The translations under genes and the position numbers were made by a program. A DNA stretch of 64,000 nucleotides, taken from NCBI GenBank assembly GCA_008711295.1, contig VUYV01000074.1, forward strand, positions 3,700,797-3,764,796, in the 5' to 3' direction. Under the pieces are notes generated by a model that searched no databases, was not told where the DNA came from, and saw only the letters and a program-made list of their open reading frames with translations. This document shows, piece after piece, positions 38,421 to 50,300 of the stretch (position 1 is the stretch's first letter; every line of letters begins with the position of its first letter). The stretch is from Anarhynchus alexandrinus (taxonomy: Eukaryota > Chordata > Aves > Charadriiformes > Charadriidae).

Positions 38421-41400
38421 ATTTCTTGAGACGAGGAGAATTTTATTTCAGATTTGAAGAAAAAAAAAGTATTTATCCTGTGGGTCTCCATTCTAATTTA
38501 TATTTTTTTTTAATAGAAAGTAAATGTTCTGTGTTCTGCAGTAGTTTAAGATGAAAGACGGGGAGAGCACCCTTGCAGAAGTGATCCATATATCTTGGAG
38601 AGGTGAATATTTATTCTCAAGTTGAGGGAGGATTTAAGTTCTATACTGTTTCAAGTGTTCTAATTTAACACAGGTAATTAGTTATTTTAAGTGAACTTCA
38701 GAGATTAATTTCAGGGTTTGTATGAGACTTTCTCTCAGTCTTAGCATGATTTTTAGGAGGGAAGGCGCCATATCACAAGAACTCACCTCTATGCTGGAAG
38801 CCCTTTGTGATACTGAGCAGGTTTATGTGGTCCTTCAACGTGTGGTGGGTACCTCTAGACCTCTATGTTACAAGTATGTCTTTGCCAGGGTGCAGGTTTC
38901 TTGCTGTAATCACAGGCATCCCATCCTTTGTCTAGGAAGTCAGGGATTTTGTTCATATATATTAAAAAAAAAGAAAAAAAAAAAAAAGTGGTATGTAGCG
39001 TCTCCAGCCATTAATAAACAAGAGGCTCTGCAAAGTGGTTCTGAAGCTCCAAGTGGCATGGCAAATTTCAGCTGCATTTAATGGCTTTTGGGGAGCTTTC
39101 AGCAATGCTATGTGTAGTTTTATGAATTTCTCCCATCTAAATGGACAGGCATTTTGATAGAGAGAAATGACTGTTACCTTCTACGATGCACTTTATCATC
39201 TGAACATACATCATTCAAGCCTGTACTTCCTTCCTTTGATTATTATTTTTCTAGTTATAGTTGAGGTTCAAAAAGTTAAAGGTAGTACCAAGTGGTACTG
39301 CCATTATCATCTGCTGTGGCTGAGCTGCCTCACAGACAGGACCAGTTTGTCCTAACAACCAAAGCAATAACATTTTAGCCTGGTTTCTCTTCGCTCTTTG
39401 GCAGGGTCTCCCTGTGCTGTCCCCAGATGCTTTTATTTCTATTATATTTAAATTCATAAATTGAATCTTAAGGGGTTCATTCTAAACTCTAGGTGCAATG
39501 GACTGACTCCAGCATCGCCCCTTGGTGTTGAAGAACGACTGTATGCCCAATGCGTGGAGGTGGTGAGATTACGCCTCTGGCACCAACCACATCCAGAGCA
39601 ATCCTCTCGTAGGGGATAAAAGCCAGACCTCGTTCAAAGAGCTGCAACATTAAGTGTGTTGCCAAAATCAGCTCTCACAGTGTCGGCCCTGTCTGTTGTT
39701 AAGCTATCAGCTATTAGCAGGGGCGGTTTAATTTTTAACCACGCAGCGCAGACAGGGTAATGCAGATCCGATACCCCAGGGCTCAGTAGGTAGCACAGGT
39801 CCCCAGGCTGCCTGGGACCAGCTGCATCTGCCTGATAGTGCTGAGGGCCAGAGCAGTCTGCCTGCAGAGAGGGCAGGAGATGGGCAGGGGTTAGCTCAGG
39901 ACACTCTTTACAAAGAAGACGACGTAATCAGCCCAAAGTAACATTTTCCATCCGACTGGCCATACTGTTTCCATGAAGGGCATCCTCGCTGCAGCGTGGC
40001 TTCCCTGATGTGGGATGTGACTCCAGACTTGGGCACTGCTGCCACCTCTGCTCTCAGATGGTTTACCCAGACGCTGAAGCACCTGATAAAGAAGTTTTCC
40101 CCACATGCAGATGATAAAGGATACCTCTAGTGTTAAAGTATTCTAGAGAGCACAGACTTCCAGCATTTCACCCTGAGTAGAGTATTGTCAGCACAAGTTA
40201 ATATCTTTCAACACAGCCAGCACTAAACACTTTGCAGCCCCCAGCAGAAGCATCAGGAGATGATACAGCCATCCAGCGCTGCCAGCTCTCCTCTGCTTTC
40301 CAGCCCTGAATCACAATGCCATTCGCTTAAGGGGAAATGTAGATTTTGTGGTTTGATCCCTATCATTATTATACAGGGTAATTGGTAACAAAACAAGGAA
40401 GTGGTTCTGTGAATATTGTAAGCCCTGGGAAAGTGTTTAGTCTCTACTTGATACAAACAACTAGTCTCCAGTGAGCTTGAGGAACACCTTGTTTTTTGGT
40501 TTTGTTTTTTTTTTTTTTTTCCTGTCCATGTTGGATTTTTATATCCTGGTCAGGTGAGTAAGGGAAGTTCCTAGAAGAGCTGTTGTTTCTGATTAAGGAT
40601 AGAAATGCTAGGTTGGACAAAGTTCTTCCTGTGTCAAAGCAGTGGTAGAGCTGTGCTACTTCAGTGTGTGTTACCATACTACTGGACAGTCACCATCCTG
40701 CTGTACCTGCTGCAGAACTGCTCCCATGTTGCACAGTAAAAAAGTGTTTATCCGTGGAAAACTCTGTTTTCATTAACTTTTCTGATATGCAAACATTTGG
40801 GAGTACCATCCATTGCCTGTCATATGTAACAGCCCTATCACCATGCTTTTTATAGGCAGCTTTTCAAAATGAGAAAGAGTAGGACATAGTCCATCATCCC
40901 TTGTGCCAGCTGCTGCAGGTCAGGCAGAGGGGAGGACCAGGGCCCAGGACCACTGTGATGTGCTCCAAAAAAGCAGTGTAACAACAGCAGCTCTTAGGCT
41001 CTTCACTAGTTGGAAGTAAAAGGACTGTATCAGATCATTTTGTTTTCACCTAGGGTGAGTTTTGAAACCAATTCTGTTCAAATAAGAAAAATACCACTTG
41101 AACAGTTGCTGTTCTAGAAGTAAATACTGGTCCCCTCCTCCCCACCCCCACCCCCCCACACACACACACCCGCCTAAATCTGTCTCCACAAATGCTAACA
41201 CAAATTAAGAGTGACTCGTGAAATACAGAAGCAGCTCTTGGGTGGCTGGCCAATGAACATGGAGACCTTAGATCAGCAACTTACTCCAGTGAAAGGGAGC
41301 AAGAGAGTGGAGAATCCTTCCTTCCCTATAACTAGCAATCAGACAAATACAAAGTCTGACATTGTACAAAGCTGGGAAGTATTATAAAAAGCAGAGGAGC

Positions 41401-41447
41401 CTAAAAAGGTTTTGCAGAGACCAGTAAGAGGAGATGTGACTCTAGGG
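38421..41447. other. non-coding stretch, no gene recognised
   Basis: No gene is supported. Low-complexity parts are an A-rich run at about 38963-38987, a T-run at about 40502-40520 and a C-rich then CA-repeat stretch at about 41131-41169. Otherwise it is ordinary non-coding sequence. Confidence 0.55.
41131..41169. repeat. C-rich tract followed by (CA)n microsatellite
   Basis: A run of C with scattered A and T passes into ACACACACACAC. It is a simple repeat that is likely polymorphic. Confidence 0.7.
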
Positions 41448-41635
41448 TAGTGGTCATTAAACTTTGGTCCACAGGTCCTAGGAATCCCTCAAGGGACCGA
41501 TTAGTCCTAGGTGATGCACAAAGAGGACTAAGGATAGGGATTTTCCTGCTGTCAGTCTTGTATTTCCCATCATATTCCTCACCTCCACTAGGAAATGGCT
41601 GGAGATCAGCATACCTCAGAAGCTGAAGATCACTG
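41448..41635. mobile_element. possible old hAT-type MITE (188 bp)
   Basis: The left end, TAGTGGTCATTAAACTT followed by TGGTCCACAGG, resembles hAT/Charlie termini (CAG.GGTTCTCAAACTTTGG). The right end, read in reverse, is CAGTGATCTTCAGCTT. The two ends match at about 13 of 17 positions as terminal inverted repeats. The length suits a non-autonomous element. No clear 8-bp target duplication remains, which weakens the call. Confidence 0.33.
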
Positions 41636-44600
41636 GCAAATGTTCAGGAGCTGTCAGGGCACAGATTCCTGTTTTTTTTCCCCTATGGCTTTGCTCACCC
41701 TATAAGCAGTCGAGAAGAGCCTACTTGAAAAGGCAACAAAAAAGAGGAGAAAAAAAAAAGAGGCATAGCTTGGATCCTGGCCGATGAGCGTGTGTGCCCT
41801 GCACCACCAGGAGTGATGATCCTCATCGTAGGTATCTTATTCCCCTGGGGCAGTGGATGCTTTCCCTCTTGGCAGAAATGTTTCATCCATTTGGAGATGG
41901 ACTCTGGGCTTGTTAAGTATCTGTGCCAAGCCCTCATAGCTGCAGAGCCCACAGAGGAGGAATGGAGCCTGGGATGCCAGTCTAAGCCTTGTCATAGAAT
42001 AAAGGAGGCTGAGTTTAAACAGCTGGGCTACACCAAAATCCAGTGCCTGTGTATAACATACACACACACCTTGTTTTCCACTCGCTCAGTAACACTGCAT
42101 CTGTACGACCACCCAATGACCAAATTCCATTAATTCCCTTGTAATGCAGCTCCTGACTTACAAGCCAGGAGCCTGGTTCTCATTTGCCAGGACTGTGCGG
42201 GCATTTGTCCTGTTTTCTTATGGAAATTACTGGGCAAACTGCCCCAGCCACCCTTGTTATTAATTTTTCCTGCTACATCCACCTGCCTCCCTGCTCCTTA
42301 GCCACAGGCCCCAGTTAGTGCTTCATTCAAGCTGAGAGGAGCAGCCTGTACATGTTTGAGCTGTTTGAGCATATCTGTGTACATCTATAAGCACTTTCCT
42401 TGGCAGGTAACAGAAAAGTGTTGTGGAGAGTCTAAAACATCGCTATTGATGGTACCAGCCAGATTGCTTGGTGGTAAAGGAGACCAGCTGGGTCCTCAGT
42501 TAGGAACAGCTGACTCAGGAGCCAGCCTGAATGGAACCAAGTTCAATAGCTCCAGCAGAACAGAGCAACTAAACGTCAGGAGACAGTAAAAGAGACCCAG
42601 ATAAATCCTTTGAGGACACTTTTTGTGAGGTAAGAGGTTTTTGCTTGTTTTCTTAAGACACTGGATGAGATTTATTGGTATGAGAGTCAATGGCTTATTT
42701 AAAATAAAAATCAAATCATCACTGGGAAGTTTGTTATTTGGATGGTCATTTAATATTTATGAACAAGAATTGCCTGTAAATTAAGAGCTTAATCATCCAA
42801 GAAACACTAGCAGCAAATTTCTCCCCCATACAAATGCAAGGAGATTCCTGAGCTATTACCCCAGAGCTGGCTTTTGCCCATCTTGTTATAAAAAGAATAC
42901 TTGCAAACCTCGTCATAAAGCAATAAATTACAAATTAATTACAAAACACCCCAAAAGAACAGAAATGCAAACCCAGAGGAAATGCCTAGACAGAAAATGG
43001 TAGGATTGGCTTCCTTCCAGAATGCTAACAGATCCCAGGACTCAGGGTCACACCACAGCATCCTGTTCTCAGATAAACCTCAAAAATCCTCAAAAAAACC
43101 ATAAAGATCTGCAGGAAAGTTGCTGTGAAAATAGATTTAGTAAAATATGCAGTATGCAAACATTAATGTTCTTCTGTGTGGACAGCAAGAGCAAGGAATT
43201 GTGCAATAAACATTGCATGACTGTGATATAAAGAGGAATGTATATATGTGCATTGACATATTTTTTCCCATACTTTTATTCAGAATTATCAATTTATGAA
43301 TATAAGGGTATAGATATTTCTCAGCTGAGAGTAGCTGTTTGTATAGCTCCTTTTTCTGTGGGTCTTGGATCAAGCCCCCTTGATTCCAGACAGTCAATCC
43401 AGGCCATTAACCAGCGCCTGGCTGGAGATCAGAAACTATGTCTGGGGTCTGCAAATGAGTCAAGGGCTAGAGTCAAACCAGGTATGTTGGGATGTGAGGG
43501 GTCTTCTAGCAGATCCAGGAGCCTGGAGTCAAGTCACAACCACCAAGTGTTGGCTAGGGAGGTTTGAGCTCTGGTTTGCTGGATTTATCCTTTTATCGGA
43601 GCGCAGTTTGGGTTGCGTTGAGTTGGTGGGGCAGCAGGCTGCTTGTTAACCCACACAAGATCATACATCAGGTAAATAAATAACAAGGTCGTATTGAGTG
43701 CCTCGAAGTTGCCTCACAACCACTTGGAGAATCTCTGATGATCTTCCATGTCATCACAAGAGCAGGATGTACTTCAGGTTTTCTTTCCAGGTCCTCTGTC
43801 CAAGGTGCTCATGATTGGGATAGTTGGAATAAGTAATTACTGCAATTACACTTGCGCTTATGTGCTGCAGTACTAATGAGCCCTATTGCATCTACTGTAA
43901 CAGAGAAAGCCACTAGAGACAAAGGCCAACTACAATTAGCAGCTCAGGGGGCTGCTCCTTGAGCTGGTGTAGTCAATTCCTCGAGTTTGAATATTCAGCT
44001 AAATGTTCTGGTTCACAGTGCCAGCTGACAGTCAGTGCATCACCCTGCTGTTTTCTCTTTCTAAGCTGTGGATTAGCAGAGTCTTGCAGCCACAGGTGAG
44101 GTGAAGTTCACTGATCCTCCGTGCCCCTCAACAGGACCAGGCATGTGAGTGGGCAGCCCCACTTCTTACTGTGAAAGTACAAATCTGCATTCTGTGAAGG
44201 AAAGGATTAAAATGTCATCAAAGGTGAAAGAAGAAATTTTCAGGGTGAAAACTCCAATTTCAATGAAATTATAGCAGTAGCCCTAGATAAATGTGAGGGT
44301 GGGTTGGCGGTCAGTTTGGAGGCAGTCCATTTACTGATTAAATTTGATTTTATACGTATAGCCATGCTAAACCCCAATTATCGTTATTCAAGAAAAGCAC
44401 CTGGATTAATCAGACCTGCCACATCCATCTTTTTCTAATGCCTATTCCACATTTATCTGAGTGGCTGTGACTCCGACAGAGGAAAATTTCTCCAACTGAT
44501 TTAAAGCACTGATTAGTTTTACAGCTCTTATATTTCCAAGCTGCAGGTAGGAAGAGTCAAAATCAGACCTCCCCACTTTCTTCCCTTCCCTCCCAAACAG

Positions 44601-46274
44601 GGCTGGAAGTGACCTGCATGGCACCAGAGGGACCTGAGGAACGTGCCTTCCAGCAGAGCTTCTGGGAGCACATGGCCAGGACTGGTGGCACGTCCAAGGG
44701 GCAGGTCAGTGCTGGCGTTTCTCCTCTGTTCCATAAGTAATGTCACAAAAAAGTGAGATGCCCCCATATTGCCATTTTTAATGTGGGTGAAAAAGTCTAA
44801 TTACAGGGAACACGGTGGGATCCAGTGTGGGGATGAAGGCAGGAGTCTGTCTTGAGACGCAGGAGTATGCAAAACACCTAGCGCAACAAGTGACAGGTGA
44901 GAGACTGAGTGTTGCAGACAGACACACGTGGCGTCAGAGCTGTTTTGGTCAGGGGGTGCCGTTCCACGGGGAAGATATCATGCAGGAGGAAAACATGCAG
45001 TGAGGGAGAAGGTTTTGGGATCAGGGCTGTGTCTGAGCCGGCCGGCTGTATGCTGTGGACAGCGGGGGAGCAGCTGGAGACCAGCTCGTTTGACGGATCT
45101 GGACTTTATTAGCGCTCCCATCCTGTCCATATCAGTAAGTCTGGCATGTCATTCTGCTCACATCCAGCGATAACCTTGTGTCAGGGGAAGAGAAGATGCT
45201 TTTTAATAAAAACTCTTGGAGAGAGGCAGTTTTGGCTCTCACCGCCAGCGAGAGCTGGGCTGTCTGAGCGCGGCGGGCTGAAGAAACACCCAGCCGAGCT
45301 CTCTAATTGTTTCTGGCCACCGATTGTATGTAACAGCCTGTGGATTCTCAGGCTATTCCCTGCTGGCTGAAATGCCTGTGAAAGGACAGACATTGCCACT
45401 ACTTAGACGTCTCTCCTGAGCCAAAGGAAATCTCTCCTTTATAGTTTCCTTCAACAAGTGAGATGACATCAGCTCCGTGGGTGGACAAACGTATTGAAAA
45501 CCTGTCAAAATTCATTGTATTTTCAGAGATGCAGAGATGTTCAAGCTAGAAATGCTGTTATAATCAGCTAGTTTCAACTCCTTCCTATCACAATGGTTGG
45601 AGAATCTCACCTGGGCACTTGTACAGTTTACAAAGCTAGAAAAATTGAATCTAAAGGCAGAGTTCAAATGTTCAGCAAGAAAGGAGTTAGTACTGGAGCA
45701 GACAGACAAGAGACAGAGTAGATTCTCCATTGCTTATGATTTTTTCTTTACAACCAGATAACTTCCCTTAGGATAAACTGGTACTAATCAGAATTATTTT
45801 ACTGATCTAAGATGTGCCAACTGGTATCCTCTGGTCTGTATTACACAGGGAATGTGAATGCTTTGTTCTACCTTTGTCATCCACAAATCTTTGAATCCCG
45901 GGATGGCTGGGGAACGGGTTTGTGAGCTGCATTTTGTAGTGTGTGACAAATCTGCTTACCGGGAACCTAGCAACATACTGGGGAAAGTCTGGATGCTTGT
46001 GTGCCTTTGGCTGCAGATTAAATATTGGCCATAAAACAACATGTCCTGAGAACGTGCATGAATGGGTTTCAGAATAGCCAGTCAGCAGTATGAAGAACAA
46101 TCCAGAGGAGGCCAAAAATCAGTTTCTTCTCCCTTTTTGATCTCTGGCTTCACTCTGCCTTCCTCCTGTGAGTGAAGAACACAAGGGCGTGTGCTTGCTT
46201 TGTCAAACAATTTCAACTTTCTTTTCTTTGTATGCAGAATGATTATAGTCCTCCTGCCCTCTCTTGTTTCCCAG
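41636..46274. other. non-coding stretch, no gene recognised
   Basis: No gene is supported. At 44925-45330 the sequence is CpG-enriched relative to its surroundings (for example GCCGGCCGGC near 45040 and GAGCGCGGCGGGC near 45268), but it has no promoter pattern that I can defend. Open frames reach 113 codons with no domain. Confidence 0.5.
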
Positions 46275-46362
46275 AACATTTTCTCCCTTCAGTTCCAATG
46301 GACCGGTTTCCAACATTCAGTCTCGGTGCTCTGCAGCCTCCCCCGAATTTAAGAGTCATGCG
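46275..46362 (+). CDS. candidate internal coding exon, gene unknown
   Basis: An 88-bp segment is open in one frame and bounded by good splice signals. Upstream is a long pyrimidine tract ending TCTCTTGTTTCCCAG (acceptor), with a branch-point-like TGATTAT about 30 bases before it. Downstream is the donor CG|GTAAGA. The implied peptide is HFLPSVPMDRFPTFSLGALQ followed by PPPNLRVMR, with split codons at both ends. The segment keeps several CpGs in an AT-rich area. I do not recognise the protein. No partner exon was found in the window, and chance pairing of splice-like sites is common, so this is only a candidate. Confidence 0.22.
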
Positions 46363-49300
46363 GTAAGATTTTGAAAGTTAATAATACATTTTTATGGAGA
46401 GGAAAAGCACTTGAAGAAAAGCATGAGAAATTATGCACAAATCAGAATTTCTGAAAGATTTTGCAAGTTCATAAAGCCTTATAAATACAAAATGGGCTTC
46501 TCAGAGGGACAGCCTGAACACTTCCCGAAGCCAGGAAAATCACCATGTAAATAGTCTGAGCACAGTGCAATGCTTTCTTGCTACTTCCTGGCAATGCAAA
46601 TGCTGGCAGCCCTCTTCTCAGAGGTCCTATCTTTACACGCAACCACCAGCACAGCTTGTATCCTTGCTGGGTTTCCCAACCCGTTTTTGAAGAGCTGCCC
46701 GACTTCTATTCCACGCACAGATTTGCAGTTCCCCAAGTGTCAAATCTGCGATGGGATTTCCACCTCTGCTTTGCTGCACTGCTGCCAACTCCATGGGGTT
46801 TCTGATCTCTCCCCAAGCCAACCTCATGGACTCCACACCTTTTTCCCTCCCAGTCTGAGTTGGCTTCCCAGTGCAACCTCAGTCTGTTATTTCCTAGAGG
46901 GCAGACAACCCAGCAGAGGAAAATATTTTAGGACTTATTCCTCCTCACCCCCTTCCTTTTCTTCAATCTGTCATTAAAACCTCTTTTCAAAGCATTCCTC
47001 CTGCTCTTGGCAAATATTCAGAATAATTTGGCTTTCCCCCTCTACTCTGGAAGGATTTTTCTTTTCTCTCTGTCACTCAGGCATAGGCAAAGATCTAATA
47101 TTATACCTGCTGAACAGCTCTGCAAAGGAATGGGAGAGAAAATAGGACTGAGAACTTGTGGTGGTGGTGAGTTTGGCCAGAAGTTTGGTGCTATGTGCCA
47201 TTATGCCATGCGTATATCCAAATGTGACTTTGTGGCAGAAAAATACATCTGCTGTGACATAAGTACATGGTCGAGAGATGAGAGAATCTTGACTTATCGA
47301 GGACACGGGTGGTAGAAAGTCCTCATGAGCTAATGGCAATATGATGCAAAGTATCCAAGGCCAGACCAGGGGATGAGGGTCGTTGGATCCTCCTGGTGAA
47401 CAGCCTGTGAATGCTAATGCTGCTAATTAGTTAAGGGAGATGCTGTTATAAATAGAAGAGCTGACTGAATCTTTAGTCATTTCCTGTTTAAGAGCATGGT
47501 GATATTTATAAAGCTATTTTTAATTGCCCATTACTGATAATTGCTTGGTTTAAAAAAAAAAAACAAAAAAACAGACAGCATTATGGAAGAATTGAACTAT
47601 ACGTTTATCAGAAATTAACATCAACCAAGCCCTTCAAGTTGGCTATCAGGGAAGATTGCCTCGGTAGCAGACATGTACTTTTAACCAGTGCAACAGTGAT
47701 TTTCTGGCTGACATGAACTCGCATTTCTCCTCTTACCATATTTTTTTTTACTGTAAAATAACCTCCTTTCCCTCTGTCCATGGGAGAGGGGACAGCGGTA
47801 CTTTGCCTTAGACAAGGAAAAGAGATTCTCTGCAAAGCCCAGACTTGGTTTGAATTGCCATTCTCACCAGAAGAGTGACCCATGATACACAAAATAAATT
47901 CCTATGTCAGAAAATCCCCCAATCTTTAACATGTGGGGAGTTGCAGCAGGCTAACAGCTGGTGCTTCCTCGCTTGTGTCCAAATGTTGTTGCCCACGTGC
48001 TTGACAGTGAATTAGCTGCTAATAATGGATAGCCAGACTCTTCTGGAGTGAAACATTTACAAGAACCGACTTGCTGCCAAGTTTAAAGCCTGGGAACACA
48101 AGGTAATTTCAAACCTGTCATTTCCTCACAGAAAGGGGATTATTACTTTGTTATCAGCAAAGATACTATGTTATGTAGCTTTCCTGCCCTTGAATTATCT
48201 AGGTCATATGGGGCGGCCATGGGTTATATTGAAAAATACATCTTTTGGGTCTGTGTGTTTATATAACATATATATGTCTATATAAACCTCTAGCATGGAA
48301 TTCACTGGTTACGTGCACACCCAGCGCAGTTGCACGGGGCACATACATATAAGCGTCAGTACTTACAAACTTGCCGATTGCCTTAGACAGCCTCTGTAAC
48401 AAAGATTTATTGTTAGCTCAGCTCCCGCTGTTTTCAACGTTCAAGGTGCTTCCCGTGATAGGTATAAGGAATCAGTGCAGCACCTGAGGCACTGATGGAA
48501 GGTAAAGTTGGCAAATACCCGTGCTTTATCCTTTGTGCCGTAAGGCTTTGGCTTGTATAGTTGAACTTCACTGCTTTATCCAGTGAAAGGTGCTCTGAGA
48601 GCCGTGTCTTGATCGCAGCATTTCTATAGTTTTGTGTATTTCTGTTTGTCAATGCATAAAGGATCTGGTAGATGATAAAGTTGCCAGTTCACATAGAGCT
48701 GGATTGGGCGGTTGCATCAAGAAAGAAGCAGTTGATCCCACTTTCACTGCGGGCAAGGCATCTTGTGCTCACTGCCGGGTTTTGCAAGGCATTTCTGTGG
48801 TTCCTGGTGCTCAGGGTGTACGTACTGGGGCTTCAGGTAATGCCTTCTCATGCCTGTACTGCAGAAAAGTGAGAGATGCAGCTGGGTTGAACTTAGTTTT
48901 TGAAAACACCTGGAATCCTAAATCAGAAAATCTGCCTTTTCAGTAAAGCCGTGTTTCTGCTGCTGAGTGTCCTTTTTACTAGTGGAAGAGCAAGAACCAC
49001 AGTGCACAAATTCATAGTAAGCTACTGGTTTGCAGAAGAAACCTTCTGCAATAGTAAGCCTTGTTTCATTTTCAGTATGACATTGAAGCATACAGTGATA
49101 ATAAAATGCACTAATATTTTGTTCCTATATGGTAATTAACAATATAAATATTCTCAGGGTACTCTCCAGTCTTTTCTTTTGCACATTTATTTCCTCTGCT
49201 TTGCAGTCTTTAGGCACACTGGCCTGAAAAATCACATTATTCAGCATGTGCATATTTCTCAAGGAACAGTTTTAACTTGAACATAAGTTGCTTTCTTGTA

Positions 49301-50039
49301 GCTCCTCAAAAAGCTGAGAATGTATTCAGAGTATCCAAGGCTAATATCCTGTAGTTTTCCAACAGAGGTTGTCATCATGATCTATAGAAAACAGCATCCA
49401 GCCTTATATGAGATATAACGATTCCATCATCTTGTGCAGTGAAATAAATATGTATGCATGATACATCTACACATCTATAGTATAAGCCTATACAGATACA
49501 TCTTTGGCACTTCACTTATATAAGACACGTCAGTTAAAATAATGCGTTTGAATATTTAGACTATAAACAAAACATTGGGAGGTTATGAACTTTGAATCAA
49601 TTCTTAGAGTTAATATGCAGATGCGTTTACCTTTGCAGGGCAGTACTTGCTTAATAAAATGGTGCTGTGCTGCAGAATTGCCTTTGATTTACAGCAGCAA
49701 CAATGTGCTGATTGACTCAAAGGAATTGAGACAGCAGGTCTGGCTCTGTCATGAGATTTAATGTATTTCTTTTAACTGTTTCTTTCTAAGTGCAAGGCAG
49801 CTGCATCAGTCAGGAGGCACTGGCATGTTTTAAAAGGGCATTTCCCTCACAAAAGCAGGTATAAGTCATGGGAAATTTAAATTTCTTGCTGCATGAAAAC
49901 CAGAAGGTGAAGAGAGGCTGTTTGAAGGGCTCATTGTTTGGGAATTTCTTTTAGGATGCATTTCATCGGTAAATCTGTAGAACTCACTGCTTCTTATTCT
50001 AAGCCAAGTCGGAAAAAACATAATTTTTCCTGTCAACAC
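46363..50039. other. non-coding stretch, no gene recognised
   Basis: No further exon could be joined to the candidate at 46275-46362. An A-rich run lies at about 47551-47572. An AT-rich area at about 47410-47560 contains a MEF2-type word CTATTTTTAA (47514-47523), and the nested AT palindrome at 48257-48287 is listed separately. Nothing else is recognised. Confidence 0.5.
48257..48287. repeat. nested AT-rich palindrome
   Basis: Arms GTTTATATA (48257-48265) and TATATAAAC (48279-48287) are perfect reverse complements. Between them lies a second perfect palindrome, ACATATATATGT (48266-48277), and one C. Such DNA can extrude as a cruciform. It is also microsatellite-like and may be unstable. Confidence 0.75.
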
Positions 50040-50300
50040 CTCAGATTAAAAATGATGAAACAAGCATTTGTGGCAGGTTAATTGTTCCTTGGGTATTCGC
50101 AACCCCTGCGCAGAGTGGGTGTGAATATTAACTCCGTCAAGTAGCAGGCTTACCGCACAGGGAGGCTGCATTAGCCAGACGTGAGGGGCCCCAGTGGGCT
50201 CCCTACCCAGGCAGCTCCTGCACGGCAAGGTCAGCTCGACCTTCCTTAACTGTTCGCTGAATCAGTAAATCCGGCCTTACAGAGCTCGCAAAGCAGGCAG
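50040..50300. other. CpG-keeping block, possible conserved element
   Basis: About 260 bases keep several CpGs (ATTCGC, TGCGCAG, CTCCGTC, TACCGCAC, AGACGTG, CTCGACC, GTTCGC, AATCCGG) in non-repetitive sequence without a long open frame. CpGs in unconstrained vertebrate DNA decay, so this may be a conserved or unmethylated element. This is inference only. Confidence 0.2.

Noticed and set aside
38960..38987. A-rich run as a possible retrocopy poly(A) tail
   Set aside because: There is no recognisable cDNA upstream and no target duplication. It is a simple A-rich run, and processed retrocopies are rare in birds.
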